64,000 nt of DNA from Rosa chinensis (Eukaryota > Streptophyta > Magnoliopsida > Rosales > Rosaceae). Made by a program: the position numbers and the translations under genes. This document shows positions 35,581 to 45,389 of the stretch, piece by piece (the stretch's first letter is position 1; each line of letters begins with the position of its first letter). The notes beneath the pieces were generated by a model. The model searched no databases, was not told where the DNA came from, and saw only the letters and a list, made by a program, of their open reading frames with translations. The DNA lies in contig NC_037090.1 of the NCBI RefSeq assembly GCF_002994745.2, positions 15,550,001 to 15,614,000 of the forward strand, given 5' to 3'.

Positions 35581-38283
35581 ATGGCTAGCGTTATAGAGAT
35601 TTCGAGCAGTGAGGATTCCGGGTCTGACGTGTCGCTCAGCGCGGCGGATGGGGTTTTTATTGATTCGTTGCGTCCGTCTGCCCATGCAGGATCCTCACTG
35701 CCAGAACCGCTAGAAGTTGAGCCGTTACAGACTATCCCCTGGGAAGCAACTATGGCCCGTGGTTCGCGTTCAGAGAGCTCTAGGGCGGGTGAGGCCGCTG
35801 CCGCCAAGGTTAGGCGCGACGAACGCTTGGCAAGCAATAGTGCTGCTAGCGGCTCCGCCGGGGAGGAAGAGGCAGCGGAGCAAAATGTTGAGTCGGCGTG
35901 GTTCCTCCCGGATGGGACAGCCGTTGACGAGGCGGGAGGGGGGATGAGCGGTGCTGCTGTCGCTCGACTGAAGCAGGCGTTCCGCTTGCCGGGGTCGGTG
36001 AAGCTGCGACCACCGACGGCTGATGAGAAGGCGTCGATTCTCCCGACGGGGTGTGCGGCCGTGCACGAGGCCATATTCCGCCAAGGGGTGACACTTCCGC
36101 TAGTGCCCAATCTTCAAATCCTTGTTTGTGAGTTTGGCCTTGCCTTCGGTCAGATCTGTCCAAACATGTGGCGGTTGATGTTGGCGATGAACTCCTTGTG
36201 GCGCTTGTCGGGGTGCGAGGGGCCTACCGTGGCGGAAGTGCTCCATTTCTACGAGTTAGTATATGTGAAGCGCCAAGGTTGCCACGGGCAAGTAAATTTG
36301 AGTCGCCGGCAGGGAGCGCCCAAGCTGATCGAGAATCTGAGGGACTCCATGTCCTATTGGCGGGGGACCTTTTGCGTCGCTACCGACGGTTGGGAGTACC
36401 ACGCTAGGTCTAACGAGGAAGGGCCGTCATTTAGGATTAAGTCCGAGTTCCAACCTATTCGAGGTTGGTGGCCTGTGTCCGCTGAAAATGTTTGGCGTGC
36501 ATACATGCTTGAACTTGTATTCTTACGACGTGTTTGTCTTGTGCAGCGGGACTCCGGTATACGCTGACGCGTGCAGAAGAGTGCCGGGTGGCGAGGATCA
36601 GAGGTTGCTGGCGGAACCGAAACCTGCTTGATTTCCGCTTGCTAACTGGTTGGGAGTTATTGGTCGACCTGCGACTAACACGCTCTATTAGTGAGGATCC
36701 TACCCTGTCGTTTCGTTTTATAATTGAATTGTGTCTGACTGGTGGCTGGCTTTCCCTTCTCTCTTTTTTTTATAGAAACTCCGCCGGGCAACAAATCAAG
36801 TCGCGACGCGTTCGAGAAGGCGATGGATCGGGCGGAGATAGAAAACTTTTTGGAGGCCATGTATGCTGAGGGGCTGGCGGCCCAGCAGACCGTGGTGAAC
36901 CCGGAGACGTTGGCGTTGAGTCACTCCGAGGTTCCGGTGGAGATGGCAATGCCACACCAGTCTCACCTTGGCGAAGATGGTCTGCCTACGGTGCAGGCGG
37001 GGGCTCAGGCGGATGGCGGGGAGAGGGGAACCGTTGCTACCGGGCAGCGGGAACGGATGCCTGCCACCAGGCGCGGTCCTCAAAAGAAGGCGGTACCTTC
37101 AACGGAGACTGCTACCGAGGCCAGGGGTGAGCCGCCAGTGCGGGTGACGAGGACCGCTGCTGGCACACAAAGGGCGCTGGAGAAGAGGCGCCGGCAGCCT
37201 GACTCCCCCGCCGAGGAAGAGGAAGAAGAGGTGGTTATCGGGGTCCGCCAACAAAAGAAGGCCCGACAAACCGCATCGAAAGTTGCAGTGGCGGAGGGAG
37301 AGGCGCCCCCCGTCAGTGATCTGGACTCCTTTGCCGAGTACGCGCCGTTCATGACAGAAGGGGAGCGAGAGTTCCTCTTCCATCTGTGTGAGCGGCTGGG
37401 GTTCGGGGGTCTGGCGGGCATATCGCGCCCGACGGCAATTGACCAATCGCCCTTCAGCTCTGCGTTTGGTCAAGTATCGGCGGGGTTACACGATATGTTC
37501 GTGGCGGCGTCTAAGCAGCCCCGGATTGAGGCGGAGCTCAGGGGAGAAATCGAAGGTCTCCAGAGGGAGTTGGCGGAGGCCAAGGAGAGAGTGGCGGAGA
37601 TCCAGCGGGGATTGGTTAAGGCGGAGTGCGATTATGCGGACGCCCGTGGCAAACTGAATGCGGCTATCCGGCGGGATCTGGAGAGGAATGAAGATGTCTC
37701 CAAGTTGGAGCAGGAGATTGGGCTGCTGAAGGAGAAGATAGCCGCCAAGGACAAGAAGCTTATTATAGTGCAGCGGGAGTCTGCCGCCAGACTGGATGAG
37801 ATGAAGCGGCTGGATGGTGAGGTTGGTCGCCTGAAAGCTGAACAGAGTGCCTCTGCAGCCGCCGCCGTTGAAGCGTACAAGCTGTCGGCGGAGTATAAAA
37901 AGGCGATGACTGAGGCGGCGAAAGCTGGCGCCCGAGCAAACGTAGACATGTTGAAGCGGAAGGGTGCCATTGATTTTGTAAAGGCGTCACAGCCTGACGT
38001 GCCGCTGGTCCAGAGTGCCCCGGCGGAGCCAGAAGTCGTGCCTGCCCAAGCTGCAGGTACTCATTCAGGCAGCGGGGAAAGTGGCCCGCATCCGACGGAA
38101 GGGTCCCAGCAAACCCCCCAGCAGACCCCGTCGGAGGTGTCACGTGCCGGGTTTCTGGAGGCACACACCCGAGCCGACGGTACCCTAGAGACTCCCAGTC
38201 CGACAGCCCGAGGGTCCGATCAAGCGAGCCGATCGGTCGCGCCGCCAGCCGTCGAAGCAGCAGAGGCCGAAGCCAATCGCTGA
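35581..38283 (+). CDS. spliced antisense gene of Tat element; PF04195-like domain plus coiled coil
   Basis: Three exons by splice signals and phase: 35581-36463, 36547-36690, 36776-38283. Donors are GAG|GTTGG and TTA|GTGAGG; acceptors TGTGCAG and TTTATAG. Both introns are phase 1 and the joined frame is 2535 nt, 844 residues plus stop, without interruption. Residues about 150-275 contain FGLAFGQICPNMWRLMLAMN and WRGTFCVATDGWEY, resembling the 'putative gypsy type transposon' domain (PF04195). After an acidic, low-complexity linker a heptad-rich coiled coil spans about 590-730. It runs opposite to the element's gag-pol, so it needs its own plus-strand promoter. Its function is unknown. Antisense accessory genes are known in Tat elements; the exact gene structure here is my inference. 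Confidence 0.75.
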
Positions 38284-38687
38284 ACCTATCCGAGATCTCC
38301 GAAGTTTTTTTTTTTTTTGTGTAGCCGCTGAGGCATACTAGCTTGTACCGAATTTTGTGAAATGAAGTACATTTCTGACTTGGTTTGCCATGATGTGTGT
38401 GTAGTACTATTGAGTTATATTTTCTTTTGTCGATCAATGGAACATTAAAGGAATTAAGATTGGTCCAAGTGCACCGCGTAGCGGACGGAGTCCGCCGACG
38501 ATTGCTGGCGTTGCCAGTTGCCCTCGGTGCTAGACTTGGTAACAATGGTCTGAATAATTCCTCGTTTCATTGATGGCTGACTGATCAGCGTACAACAGTG
38601 GGGTAGTACCCGTTGGGTAGCTTCCCTTAGCTAAACATTCGAACAAAAAATTTAGCTAAGTCAAGATGCGCATGGGTAGCGGTTTGA
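38284..38687. other. spacer between antisense gene and pol stop
   Basis: Convergent 3' ends of the antisense gene (plus) and the polyprotein gene (minus) leave about 400 bp; no open frame of note. Confidence 0.6.
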
Positions 38688-41600
38688 CTATTTGTAATAA
38701 TACCGAAGGTGTTCAGTATTCCAAGGGCGGGGCGTTGTGACGCCGTCCTTGTCCATTAAGTAGAAGGTGCCTGGGCTAACGACTTCCACAATTTTGTATG
38801 GGCCTTCCCATGTTGGGCGGAGTTTTGTCGGTGGCGGAATGACTTCTTTCATGACCAAGTCCCCCAGTTGGAGGTTCCGGGCCCTGACTCTGGCGTTGTA
38901 AAAACGTGATACCCGTTGCTTGTTTTGCAGATTGTGTAAATGGGCCTCGAGTCTTCTCTCTTCTAGGAGGTCCCTGTCCAAATTGACGCCGGCGCTGTTG
39001 GTCTCTGGGCAGTAGCCTTCAACTCTAGCGGTAGGTTGGGTAACTTCAATGGGTAAGACAGCCTCTGTGCCGAACATCATACAAAAAGGAGTTTCTCCGG
39101 TGGCGGAGGTTGGAGTTGTTCGGATGGCCCACAGGACTTCTGGGAGTTTCTCCGCCCATAAACCCTTGGCGTCGTCGAGCTTCTTTTTTAACAATTTTTT
39201 GATTATCTTGTTTGCCGCTTCGACCTGGCCGTTGGTCTGGGGGTGGGCGACAGATGCAAACCTCAGCTTGGTGCCCAAGTTGATGGTGAAGGAGATGAGC
39301 TCGTCATTGTTGAACTGTGTGCCGTTATCTGTGATGATTGTGTGCGGGACACCGTAGCGGCAATAGATATTCTTCCAAAGGAAGTGAATTACCTTGGCGG
39401 TAGTTATTGCCGTCAGTGGCTCTGCCTCTATCCACTTGCTGTTGTAATCGATGGCAACAATGATGTATTTGAACTGGCCCTTGGCAGTTTGGAATTTGCC
39501 CATCAGATCAAGGCCCCACGTAGAATGAATCCATGGGCCCACGATGATTGACAGTGGCTCTGCTGGTGCGTGTGGGAGATCTGCGAATTGCTGGCATTTG
39601 TGGCAAGACCTCGAAATCCGCCGGGCGTCATCGCCAAGTGTGGGCCAGAAGTACCCTTGTCGCATTGTGCGGTTGGCCAGGGATCTGGCGCCCGAGTGGT
39701 TTCCGCATTCTCCGCTATGGATTTCAGTTAGGACAACCCTTCCCTCCTCTGGGGTTAGACAGCGGAGGTTTGGATGGGTGAATCCCTGGCGGTAAAGTTT
39801 GCCGTGCTGGATGTTGTAGCGGGTTGCTCTTCGTTGGAGCTGCCTTGCCTGGACCTTATCTTCTGGCAATGTTCCGCTGCGCTTGTATGCAATGATCTCG
39901 TCCATCCAGCTGGGGTCGACCTGAATGTTGAAGATTTCCGCCAGAGTCTTTGTGATGCTTGGTTTGTTAAGATACTCCACCCTTGTGTCCGCCGGACTCT
40001 GATGTGGTTGGGCGGTTGCCAGTCTCGCCAGGGAATCAGCCTTAGCGTTCTTTTCCCTGGGGATTTGTGTGATTGTGTGAAACTTGAACTTTTTTAGCAA
40101 CGTTTTGACGTACCCCAGATACGCCGCTAGCTGCTGGTCCTTGGCTTGGAAGCTGTCGTTGACCTGGTTGACGACTAGTTGGGAGTCGCTGAATATGTTG
40201 ACGCTGTCAGCTCCTGAGTCAATGGCGAGGAGTAGGCCGGCGATGAGCGCCTCGTACTCCGCCATATTGTTTGAAGCTTTGAAGTTGAATTTCAACGCAT
40301 ATTCTGCCTTCAGTCCCCCGGGTCCGGTTAAGATGACCCCGGCGCCGCTGGCCTTGGCGCAGGCGGAGCCGTCCACATGTAGGTCCCATCCTGACTGTGG
40401 GGTAAGTACCCCTGTACCGGTTACCATTTCTGTTCCGGGCTGTGCTTGAGTACCGGGTTCTGGCTGACGCTCAGTAAGTTCAGCGATGAAGTCTGCTACT
40501 GCCTGGCCCTTCATGGCGGTTCTTGGCTTGTACTCGATGTCAAATTCGCTGAGCTCAATCGCCCACTTGCTGAGTCGCCCTGAGTGTTCAGGGTTCTGCA
40601 TCACCTGTCTCAGCGGTTGATTGGTCAACACATGGATCGTGTGGGCCTGGAAATACTGCCGAAGGCGTCTGGCGGCAACGATAAGTGCAAGCGCCAGCTG
40701 TTCCAACGGTGGATACCTTGTTTCTGCTCCGTTCATACCTCTGCCGGCGTAGAATACTGGGAGTTCATCCTGACCCTCCCGCCGAACAATGGCGCAACTT
40801 ATTGCCGTTGCCGAGACAGCCAGATATATGAATAGCGTCTCTCCTTGGACAGGGACAGAAAGGAGAGGGACTGCCGCCAAATACTCTTTTAGACCTTGGA
40901 ACGCCGCCTGACATTCTGGGTTCCAGTCAATGACCTTCTTGTGAGTTGTTTTGAGGAGTTTGAAGAATGGGGCGCACTTGTCAGTAAGTCGAGAGATGAA
41001 TCGAGAAAGGGCGGTTAACTTGCCCTGGAGACACTGGACGTCTACTTTATACTTCGGGTCCGACAGGTCAAGGATGGCCTGTACCTTGTCTGGGTTAGCC
41101 TCGATACCTCGCTCGCTGACGATGTAACCCAGAAATTTGCTGGCGGTGACTGCAAAGAAACATTTTTCTGGGTTGAGGCGCATACCATAGGCCAGGAGGA
41201 TGGTTACTATGATCCTGAGGTTTGCCACATGTCCGCTGGCCTTTATGCTCTTGACTAGCATGTCGTCCACATAGACCTCGATGATTTTTCCCAGATGCTC
41301 AGCGAACATTGCGTTCATCAACCGTTGATAAGTTGCACCGGCGTTCTTCAGACCAAAAGGCATGACATTGTAGCAGTAAAGGCCTTTGTCGGTGGTGAAG
41401 GTGGTGCATTCTTGGTCGCTGGGGTGCATTTTGATCTGATTGTATCCAGAGAAAGCATCCATCATGCTGAGGAGTTCGTGTCCGGCGGTTGCATCGACCA
41501 GCTGATCGATACGAGGTAGCGGGAAACTATCTTTTGGGCATGCCTTGTTTAGGTTTTTGAAGTCGACGCACATCCGCCACTTGCCGCTGGGCTTCTTCAC

Positions 41601-43796
41601 CATTACGAGATTTGAGATCCATTGGGGGTAGATGACCTGGCGGATGAATCCAATGTCCCGTAGTTTGGCGACCTCCTGTCCGATTGCCCGGTATTTTTCC
41701 TCATCAAAGGCCCTCCGCTTCTGCTTGATAGGATAGAAAGAGGGTTTGATGGTCAGTTTATGGGTGATTATTTCAGTGGAGATGCCAGGCATGTCTGCAT
41801 AGGACCATGCAAAGACGGTGGCGTTGTCACGTAAGAACTGAGTGAGTTCTGCCTCCACTTCTGGGTCTAGCTGGGAGCCTATGCGGACTGTCCTCTCAGG
41901 ATGCTCGTCTGAGATGCAGACGGCCTTCAGTGACGTGTCCGGGTTGACCGGCTCCTTCATTACATATTTCTTCTCTTCATCTCTAGGATCCTCAAAGATA
42001 TTCGGTGGTGGTGGGTCATTACCCACGGCCAGGATTTCATGGCGGCGCGTTGACCGCGCTACAGATGTTGAATAGCATTCTCGTGCCAGCTGTTGGCTTC
42101 CCCTCACACAGCCTGTGCCATTGGGCGTGGGGAACTTCATGAGAAGCATGTATCCGGCAATGATGCACTTGAGCTTATTAAGCGCTGGTCGACCAATGAT
42201 GGCGTTGTACGAACTGGGACAGTCGACGATAATGAATTCCGTGTGCACCTCCGCCATACAGGGACTAGTGCCAATAACTAGTCGCATGTAATCCGACCCT
42301 AGTGGTTGTGTGATGTCTCCGGAGAAGCTGAGCAGTGGCTCATGATCCTGGAGTAGTTTCTTGTTCCGCTTGAGGTGGTCGTAGCAGCCACTGAAGATGA
42401 CGTTGACAGCGGATCCGCTATCTATCAAGATTCTCCCCACCGAGAATTTGCCAAGAATGGCATCGACTAAGAATGGGTCGTCATGGGGTAAATGTACTCC
42501 GCGCTCCTCCTCCTCTGAAAAGGTGATAGGTTCCCATCCTGACTTCGGGAGTTTAGCGGATCTTTCATAGCGGATGTTGCAAACCTCCTTTGGGTGGTTA
42601 GCGCGTGCATAGCGCTTTCTTGCCCTGTGAGACATGCTGGTGATTGGAGCACCGCCATCGATGGTGTTGATGCGGCCCAAGGTTTCTACGTTGGCAATCA
42701 CTGGCGGTGGTTGGCGTACCTTGAACTGCTCCAACTTGCCGTCACGGTATAAAGTCTCAATGGCTGTTTTGAGGGCGTTACAGCTGTTTGTATTGTGGCC
42801 GCTGTCCGCGTGGTATTTGCACCACTTGCCGGTGTTCCTGGGTTTGCCCGTTTTTGGGTACTTTGGAGGGGGTGGCGGTGGGATCTGATCCTTGCACTGA
42901 TTATAGATATCTTCATATGAGGCCGTTAGGACCGTGAAAACTGCATACCGCTGTGAGGACTCCGTCTGCTTGTTGTTGTTGTCATGAGTTGGGCGGTTTC
43001 CCTTATAAAAATGCTGTCCCTTCTGCCGCTTGGTTTGGTGGCCGCCCTGCTGCCACTCTCTTTTCTTGTCAACTGACGGAGCTGAGGGGGGTTTATCAGC
43101 GGCTTCCTGGTGATTGGAAGATGGTTGTGCTGATTTTGCTGGCGTTGCTGGTGGTGGTGTTTCTCCATATGTGATGAATTCCGCCTGGGCGTGAATGACC
43201 GCCTCACTCATGACGTGGTCGTACGTTGCATTGGGATGGTTGTAATTGAGGTGATAGAGGAACGGTCCCTTGAGGAGTCCCTTCCTGAAGGCTGCCGACG
43301 CCATAGTTTTGTCCAGGTCGCGGCACTGAGATGCTGCCGCTCGCCATCTTGTGACAAAGGCCTTCAGTGACTCGTCCTCCCCCTGTTTGACGCTGAACAG
43401 CTGACTTGTGTTGTGATGTCCGGCAGACAATAGGATGAAGCGGGAGAGGAAAGCATGCGACAGTGCATGGAATGAGCCAACCGATCCTGGCGGACATTCA
43501 AAAAACCAGTTCATTGCTTCGCCGTCCAATGTTTCGCTGAACAGATGGCACAGGGTGGCGTCGTCGAATCCCTTGTTGTTGGTGACCACCTTGAAGGTGT
43601 CCATGTGGACAAAGGGATCGGTCATTCCGCCATATGGCGACATTTTTGGGGTCTTTGCATATGTTGGCCTGACGGCCTGTAGGATCGCGGCGGAAAAGGG
43701 GCCGGGTCTGGAAGTGAACAGCGGGTTCCGAGTTGACGTCGGGACGCCCGTCTCCGCCCGGATTAACCTCTGCTCCAGTTGGTGCATCCTTTCCAA
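38688..43796 (-). CDS. Tat-type gag-pol polyprotein
   Basis: About 1700 codons on the minus strand, open throughout; the first ATG in frame is at 43787. Domains in order: gag (SPYGGMTDPFVHMDTFK, GEAMNWFFECPPGS); a zinc-finger-like WCKYHADSGHNTNSC; aspartic protease (LIDSGSAVNVIF); reverse transcriptase (CVDFKNLNKACPKDSFPLP, catalytic YVDDM); a degenerate first RNase H (LFIYLAVSATAISCAI); a second archaeal-type RNase H (WDLHVDGSACAKASGAGVIL, NNMAEYEALIAGL, FSDSQLVVNQV); integrase with an HHCC finger (HSGECGNHSG...CHKC) and D-D-E core (WGLDLMGKF, ITDNGTQF, NGQVEAANKII). The paired RNase H domains mark the Tat lineage. The N-terminal gag segment lies upstream in another frame (43763-44404), so this copy appears to have a broken gag. 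Confidence 0.93.
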   Translation of the reverse strand: MERMHQLEQRLIRAETGVPTSTRNPLFTSRPGPFSAAILQAVRPTYAKTPKMSPYGGMTDPFVHMDTFKVVTNNKGFDDATLCHLFSETLDGEAMNWFFECPPGSVGSFHALSHAFLSRFILLSAGHHNTSQLFSVKQGEDESLKAFVTRWRAAASQCRDLDKTMASAAFRKGLLKGPFLYHLNYNHPNATYDHVMSEAVIHAQAEFITYGETPPPATPAKSAQPSSNHQEAADKPPSAPSVDKKREWQQGGHQTKRQKGQHFYKGNRPTHDNNNKQTESSQRYAVFTVLTASYEDIYNQCKDQIPPPPPPKYPKTGKPRNTGKWCKYHADSGHNTNSCNALKTAIETLYRDGKLEQFKVRQPPPVIANVETLGRINTIDGGAPITSMSHRARKRYARANHPKEVCNIRYERSAKLPKSGWEPITFSEEEERGVHLPHDDPFLVDAILGKFSVGRILIDSGSAVNVIFSGCYDHLKRNKKLLQDHEPLLSFSGDITQPLGSDYMRLVIGTSPCMAEVHTEFIIVDCPSSYNAIIGRPALNKLKCIIAGYMLLMKFPTPNGTGCVRGSQQLARECYSTSVARSTRRHEILAVGNDPPPPNIFEDPRDEEKKYVMKEPVNPDTSLKAVCISDEHPERTVRIGSQLDPEVEAELTQFLRDNATVFAWSYADMPGISTEIITHKLTIKPSFYPIKQKRRAFDEEKYRAIGQEVAKLRDIGFIRQVIYPQWISNLVMVKKPSGKWRMCVDFKNLNKACPKDSFPLPRIDQLVDATAGHELLSMMDAFSGYNQIKMHPSDQECTTFTTDKGLYCYNVMPFGLKNAGATYQRLMNAMFAEHLGKIIEVYVDDMLVKSIKASGHVANLRIIVTILLAYGMRLNPEKCFFAVTASKFLGYIVSERGIEANPDKVQAILDLSDPKYKVDVQCLQGKLTALSRFISRLTDKCAPFFKLLKTTHKKVIDWNPECQAAFQGLKEYLAAVPLLSVPVQGETLFIYLAVSATAISCAIVRREGQDELPVFYAGRGMNGAETRYPPLEQLALALIVAARRLRQYFQAHTIHVLTNQPLRQVMQNPEHSGRLSKWAIELSEFDIEYKPRTAMKGQAVADFIAELTERQPEPGTQAQPGTEMVTGTGVLTPQSGWDLHVDGSACAKASGAGVILTGPGGLKAEYALKFNFKASNNMAEYEALIAGLLLAIDSGADSVNIFSDSQLVVNQVNDSFQAKDQQLAAYLGYVKTLLKKFKFHTITQIPREKNAKADSLARLATAQPHQSPADTRVEYLNKPSITKTLAEIFNIQVDPSWMDEIIAYKRSGTLPEDKVQARQLQRRATRYNIQHGKLYRQGFTHPNLRCLTPEEGRVVLTEIHSGECGNHSGARSLANRTMRQGYFWPTLGDDARRISRSCHKCQQFADLPHAPAEPLSIIVGPWIHSTWGLDLMGKFQTAKGQFKYIIVAIDYNSKWIEAEPLTAITTAKVIHFLWKNIYCRYGVPHTIITDNGTQFNNDELISFTINLGTKLRFASVAHPQTNGQVEAANKIIKKLLKKKLDDAKGLWAEKLPEVLWAIRTTPTSATGETPFCMMFGTEAVLPIEVTQPTARVEGYCPETNSAGVNLDRDLLEERRLEAHLHNLQNKQRVSRFYNARVRARNLQLGDLVMKEVIPPPTKLRPTWEGPYKIVEVVSPGTFYLMDKDGVTTPRPWNTEHLRYYYK

Positions 43797-44404
43797 TAAC
43801 TGGGCGGTTGTATCGCCGGCGGAATCGGCCTGACTCCCCGCCGAGTTGGCTTGCGCCTAGGTATGGGCGGATCATCCTCAGTCCTTGCCCTGACATTCAA
43901 GCTGTTGGCGTGCGGAAGGGATTCCGCCGTTTGTTCTAACATTAATTGGGGTATGGGCGGTGGTCCCATTCCTGACAACCCTGGTGGGTTCAGCGGTACG
44001 TGCGTTTGTATGACTGGCCCTGGCGCTGCCGTGCCGGCGCTGGGTCGACTACGCCTGGTACTGCGTGACTGTTCGCTCTGTGCCGGGCGGTCGGTGGCCG
44101 CCAAAGTGTTTTTTAGTTCCTCAAAACGTGTCATGAGCGCAGCCACCTGTTTTTGGGCTTCGGCCTTCTCTCTACGCTCCTCCTCACGCTCCCTGTTTTC
44201 CTTATGAAGATCCGCCAGTGCTATCTCGTACATGGTGACGAGATCCTGGCCTGACGGGCGGCTGCTGCCTGGGTTTGCCTCACCACCGAGATTGGCCGGG
44301 GTTGTGAATAGTGCGCGGTTAACGCCGATCGCGGGGTCGGAGGGCTGGGGAATGGCGGGGAGCTCCGCCTGCTCTTCAGCGTTTCCCCCGCTGTCGTTAG
44401 TCAT
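43763..44404 (-). CDS. Tat gag N-terminal segment, frame-shifted from polyprotein
   Basis: Starts at the ATG at 44404, 54 bp after the LTR. It encodes an acidic N-terminus, a charged coiled coil (ENREREEERREKAEAQ) and a Pro-rich linker to RARTEDDPPIP. Near 43850-43860 the sense reading would need a one-base shift to enter the AQANSAGSQADSAG frame that runs into the polyprotein; the polyprotein frame has a TAG here. A recent one-base deletion or a programmed shift would explain it; I favour the mutation. Confidence 0.75.
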   Translation of the reverse strand: MTNDSGGNAEEQAELPAIPQPSDPAIGVNRALFTTPANLGGEANPGSSRPSGQDLVTMYEIALADLHKENREREEERREKAEAQKQVAALMTRFEELKNTLAATDRPAQSEQSRSTRRSRPSAGTAAPGPVIQTHVPLNPPGLSGMGPPPIPQLMLEQTAESLPHANSLNVRARTEDDPPIPRRKPTRRGVRPIPPAIQPPSYWKGCTNWSRG

Positions 44405-44438
44405 GATGATTGTAGCGGGATGACCTTTAGTTCAAGGA

Positions 44439-44456
44439 TTCCCACAGACGGCGCCA
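44439..44456 (-). promoter_or_regulatory. Tat primer-binding site
   Basis: TGGCGCCGTCTGTGGGAA on the minus strand, one base from the LTR end. Confidence 0.85.
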
Positions 44457-44457
44457 A

Positions 44458-44974
44458 TGTTAATGTCTAAAAGTCTAGCGGTGGCCAAACCTTAGTTAAC
44501 GCTGATCCGGTGGGCGGATCGATACTTGTATTTATGTTGTGATTCCCGTTACCTGTCAAGTAAAATACAACGGGCGTCAGAGGGAGACCGCGCTGGGCGG
44601 TCTTCAACTCTCCGATGCCTAAGTTAGTCAATGTATTTATGTTGACAAAATAACCGTAGGTAAGTATTGAATGCGTGATTAATGAGGAGAGAGGAGAGAA
44701 CCTTTTATAGGTGAGGAAGAGACTGATCTTGTCTTTGTTTTCGATGTGGGACTGATATGCTTCAGTTCTTAGTTTCAGAAGCTTCTGATGCTTAACTTGG
44801 CGCGGCGCGTGGCGGCGCGTCGGTGGCGATCTGGAGGCGGTCCGACGCCGAGGCTGTAGCCCGCCTGGCAGTGTGTTCGCATGTCATTCCTTTGGTTGGA
44901 ATTAGTACCTTTGGCGGTACAATGAGCATGGCCCATTATAGCTAATTATGCTTGCAAATGTACACGTATGTACA
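44458..44974 (-). repeat. Tat 5' LTR (element orientation)
   Basis: 517 bp, TGTACA...TTAACA on the minus strand. A TATA box CTATAAAAGG is at 44701-44710 (minus). Confidence 0.93.
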
Positions 44975-44979
44975 GATGC

Positions 44980-45389
44980 AAAGAGGGTAATTGGGTATTT
45001 GGGATTGCATCACTTGTAGTTTAAGCATCAATGCATACAAGGGAGGCTTTGGTGGACAATCTAAGCTCTAACTCTCATCCATTTGACAACAACTTGTTTA
45101 ATTAGCTTAGTTTACTTTTCTTGCTCTTGTTGTTTGAATTTTGAATCGAAACCATTCCCAACATCAAATCAAATCTCTACACACCATCTTGCACATACTC
45201 ACCATGAACTTGTACTCACTTGTGAGCCTTTGTTTGTGATTGTACATTTGTTTATTCTTCTAGTTTTCCTTTAGGTTTTTCCCTAGCTAGGAAAGGATTT
45301 ACCAATCCTCGTGGGTTCGACATCCTTACTTAATCCTCTATTCTATAACTTGTACCTCTTGCACTTGAGGGTAGCTATTTGGTTCAACA
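44980..45389 (+). repeat. Athila 3' LTR, second part
   Basis: Resumes after the second GATGC copy and ends GGTTCAACA; matches the last 410 bp of the 5' LTR. Confidence 0.95.

Larger units (their letters stand above)
33030..44974 (-). mobile_element. Tat-type Ty3/gypsy retrotransposon
   Basis: 11,945 bp, inserted on the minus strand inside the Athila 3' LTR; target duplication GATGC at 33025-33029 and 44975-44979. Both LTRs are 517 bp and differ at about two positions by eye, so this is the youngest of the three nested LTR elements. A chromodomain is absent and a second, archaeal-type RNase H is present, which defines the Tat lineage. Between pol and the 3' LTR it carries a tandem array and a spliced antisense gene, a layout known from Retand-like Tat elements. 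Confidence 0.95.
21070..45389 (+). mobile_element. Athila-type Ty3/gypsy retrotransposon, 3' LTR split by a Tat element
   Basis: 5' LTR 21070-22737; 3' LTR 31772-33029 plus 44980-45389. The target duplication CAAGG is at 21065-21069 and 45390-45394. Both LTR copies are 1668 bp once the insertion is removed, and by eye differ at only about five positions, so insertion is recent. The primer site TGGCGCCGTTGCCGGGGA, complementary to tRNA-Asp as usual for Athila, follows the 5' LTR. The polyprotein is uninterrupted. Without the insertion the element is about 12.4 kb. Confidence 0.95.

Noticed and set aside
37763..38545. Minus-strand open frame of about 260 codons
   Set aside because: It is the shadow of exon 3 of the antisense gene, whose plus-strand reading has a domain, coiled coil and consistent splicing.
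39049..40449. Several plus-strand open frames of 80-120 codons
   Set aside because: They lie opposite the Tat polyprotein and have no independent motif, splice or start context.
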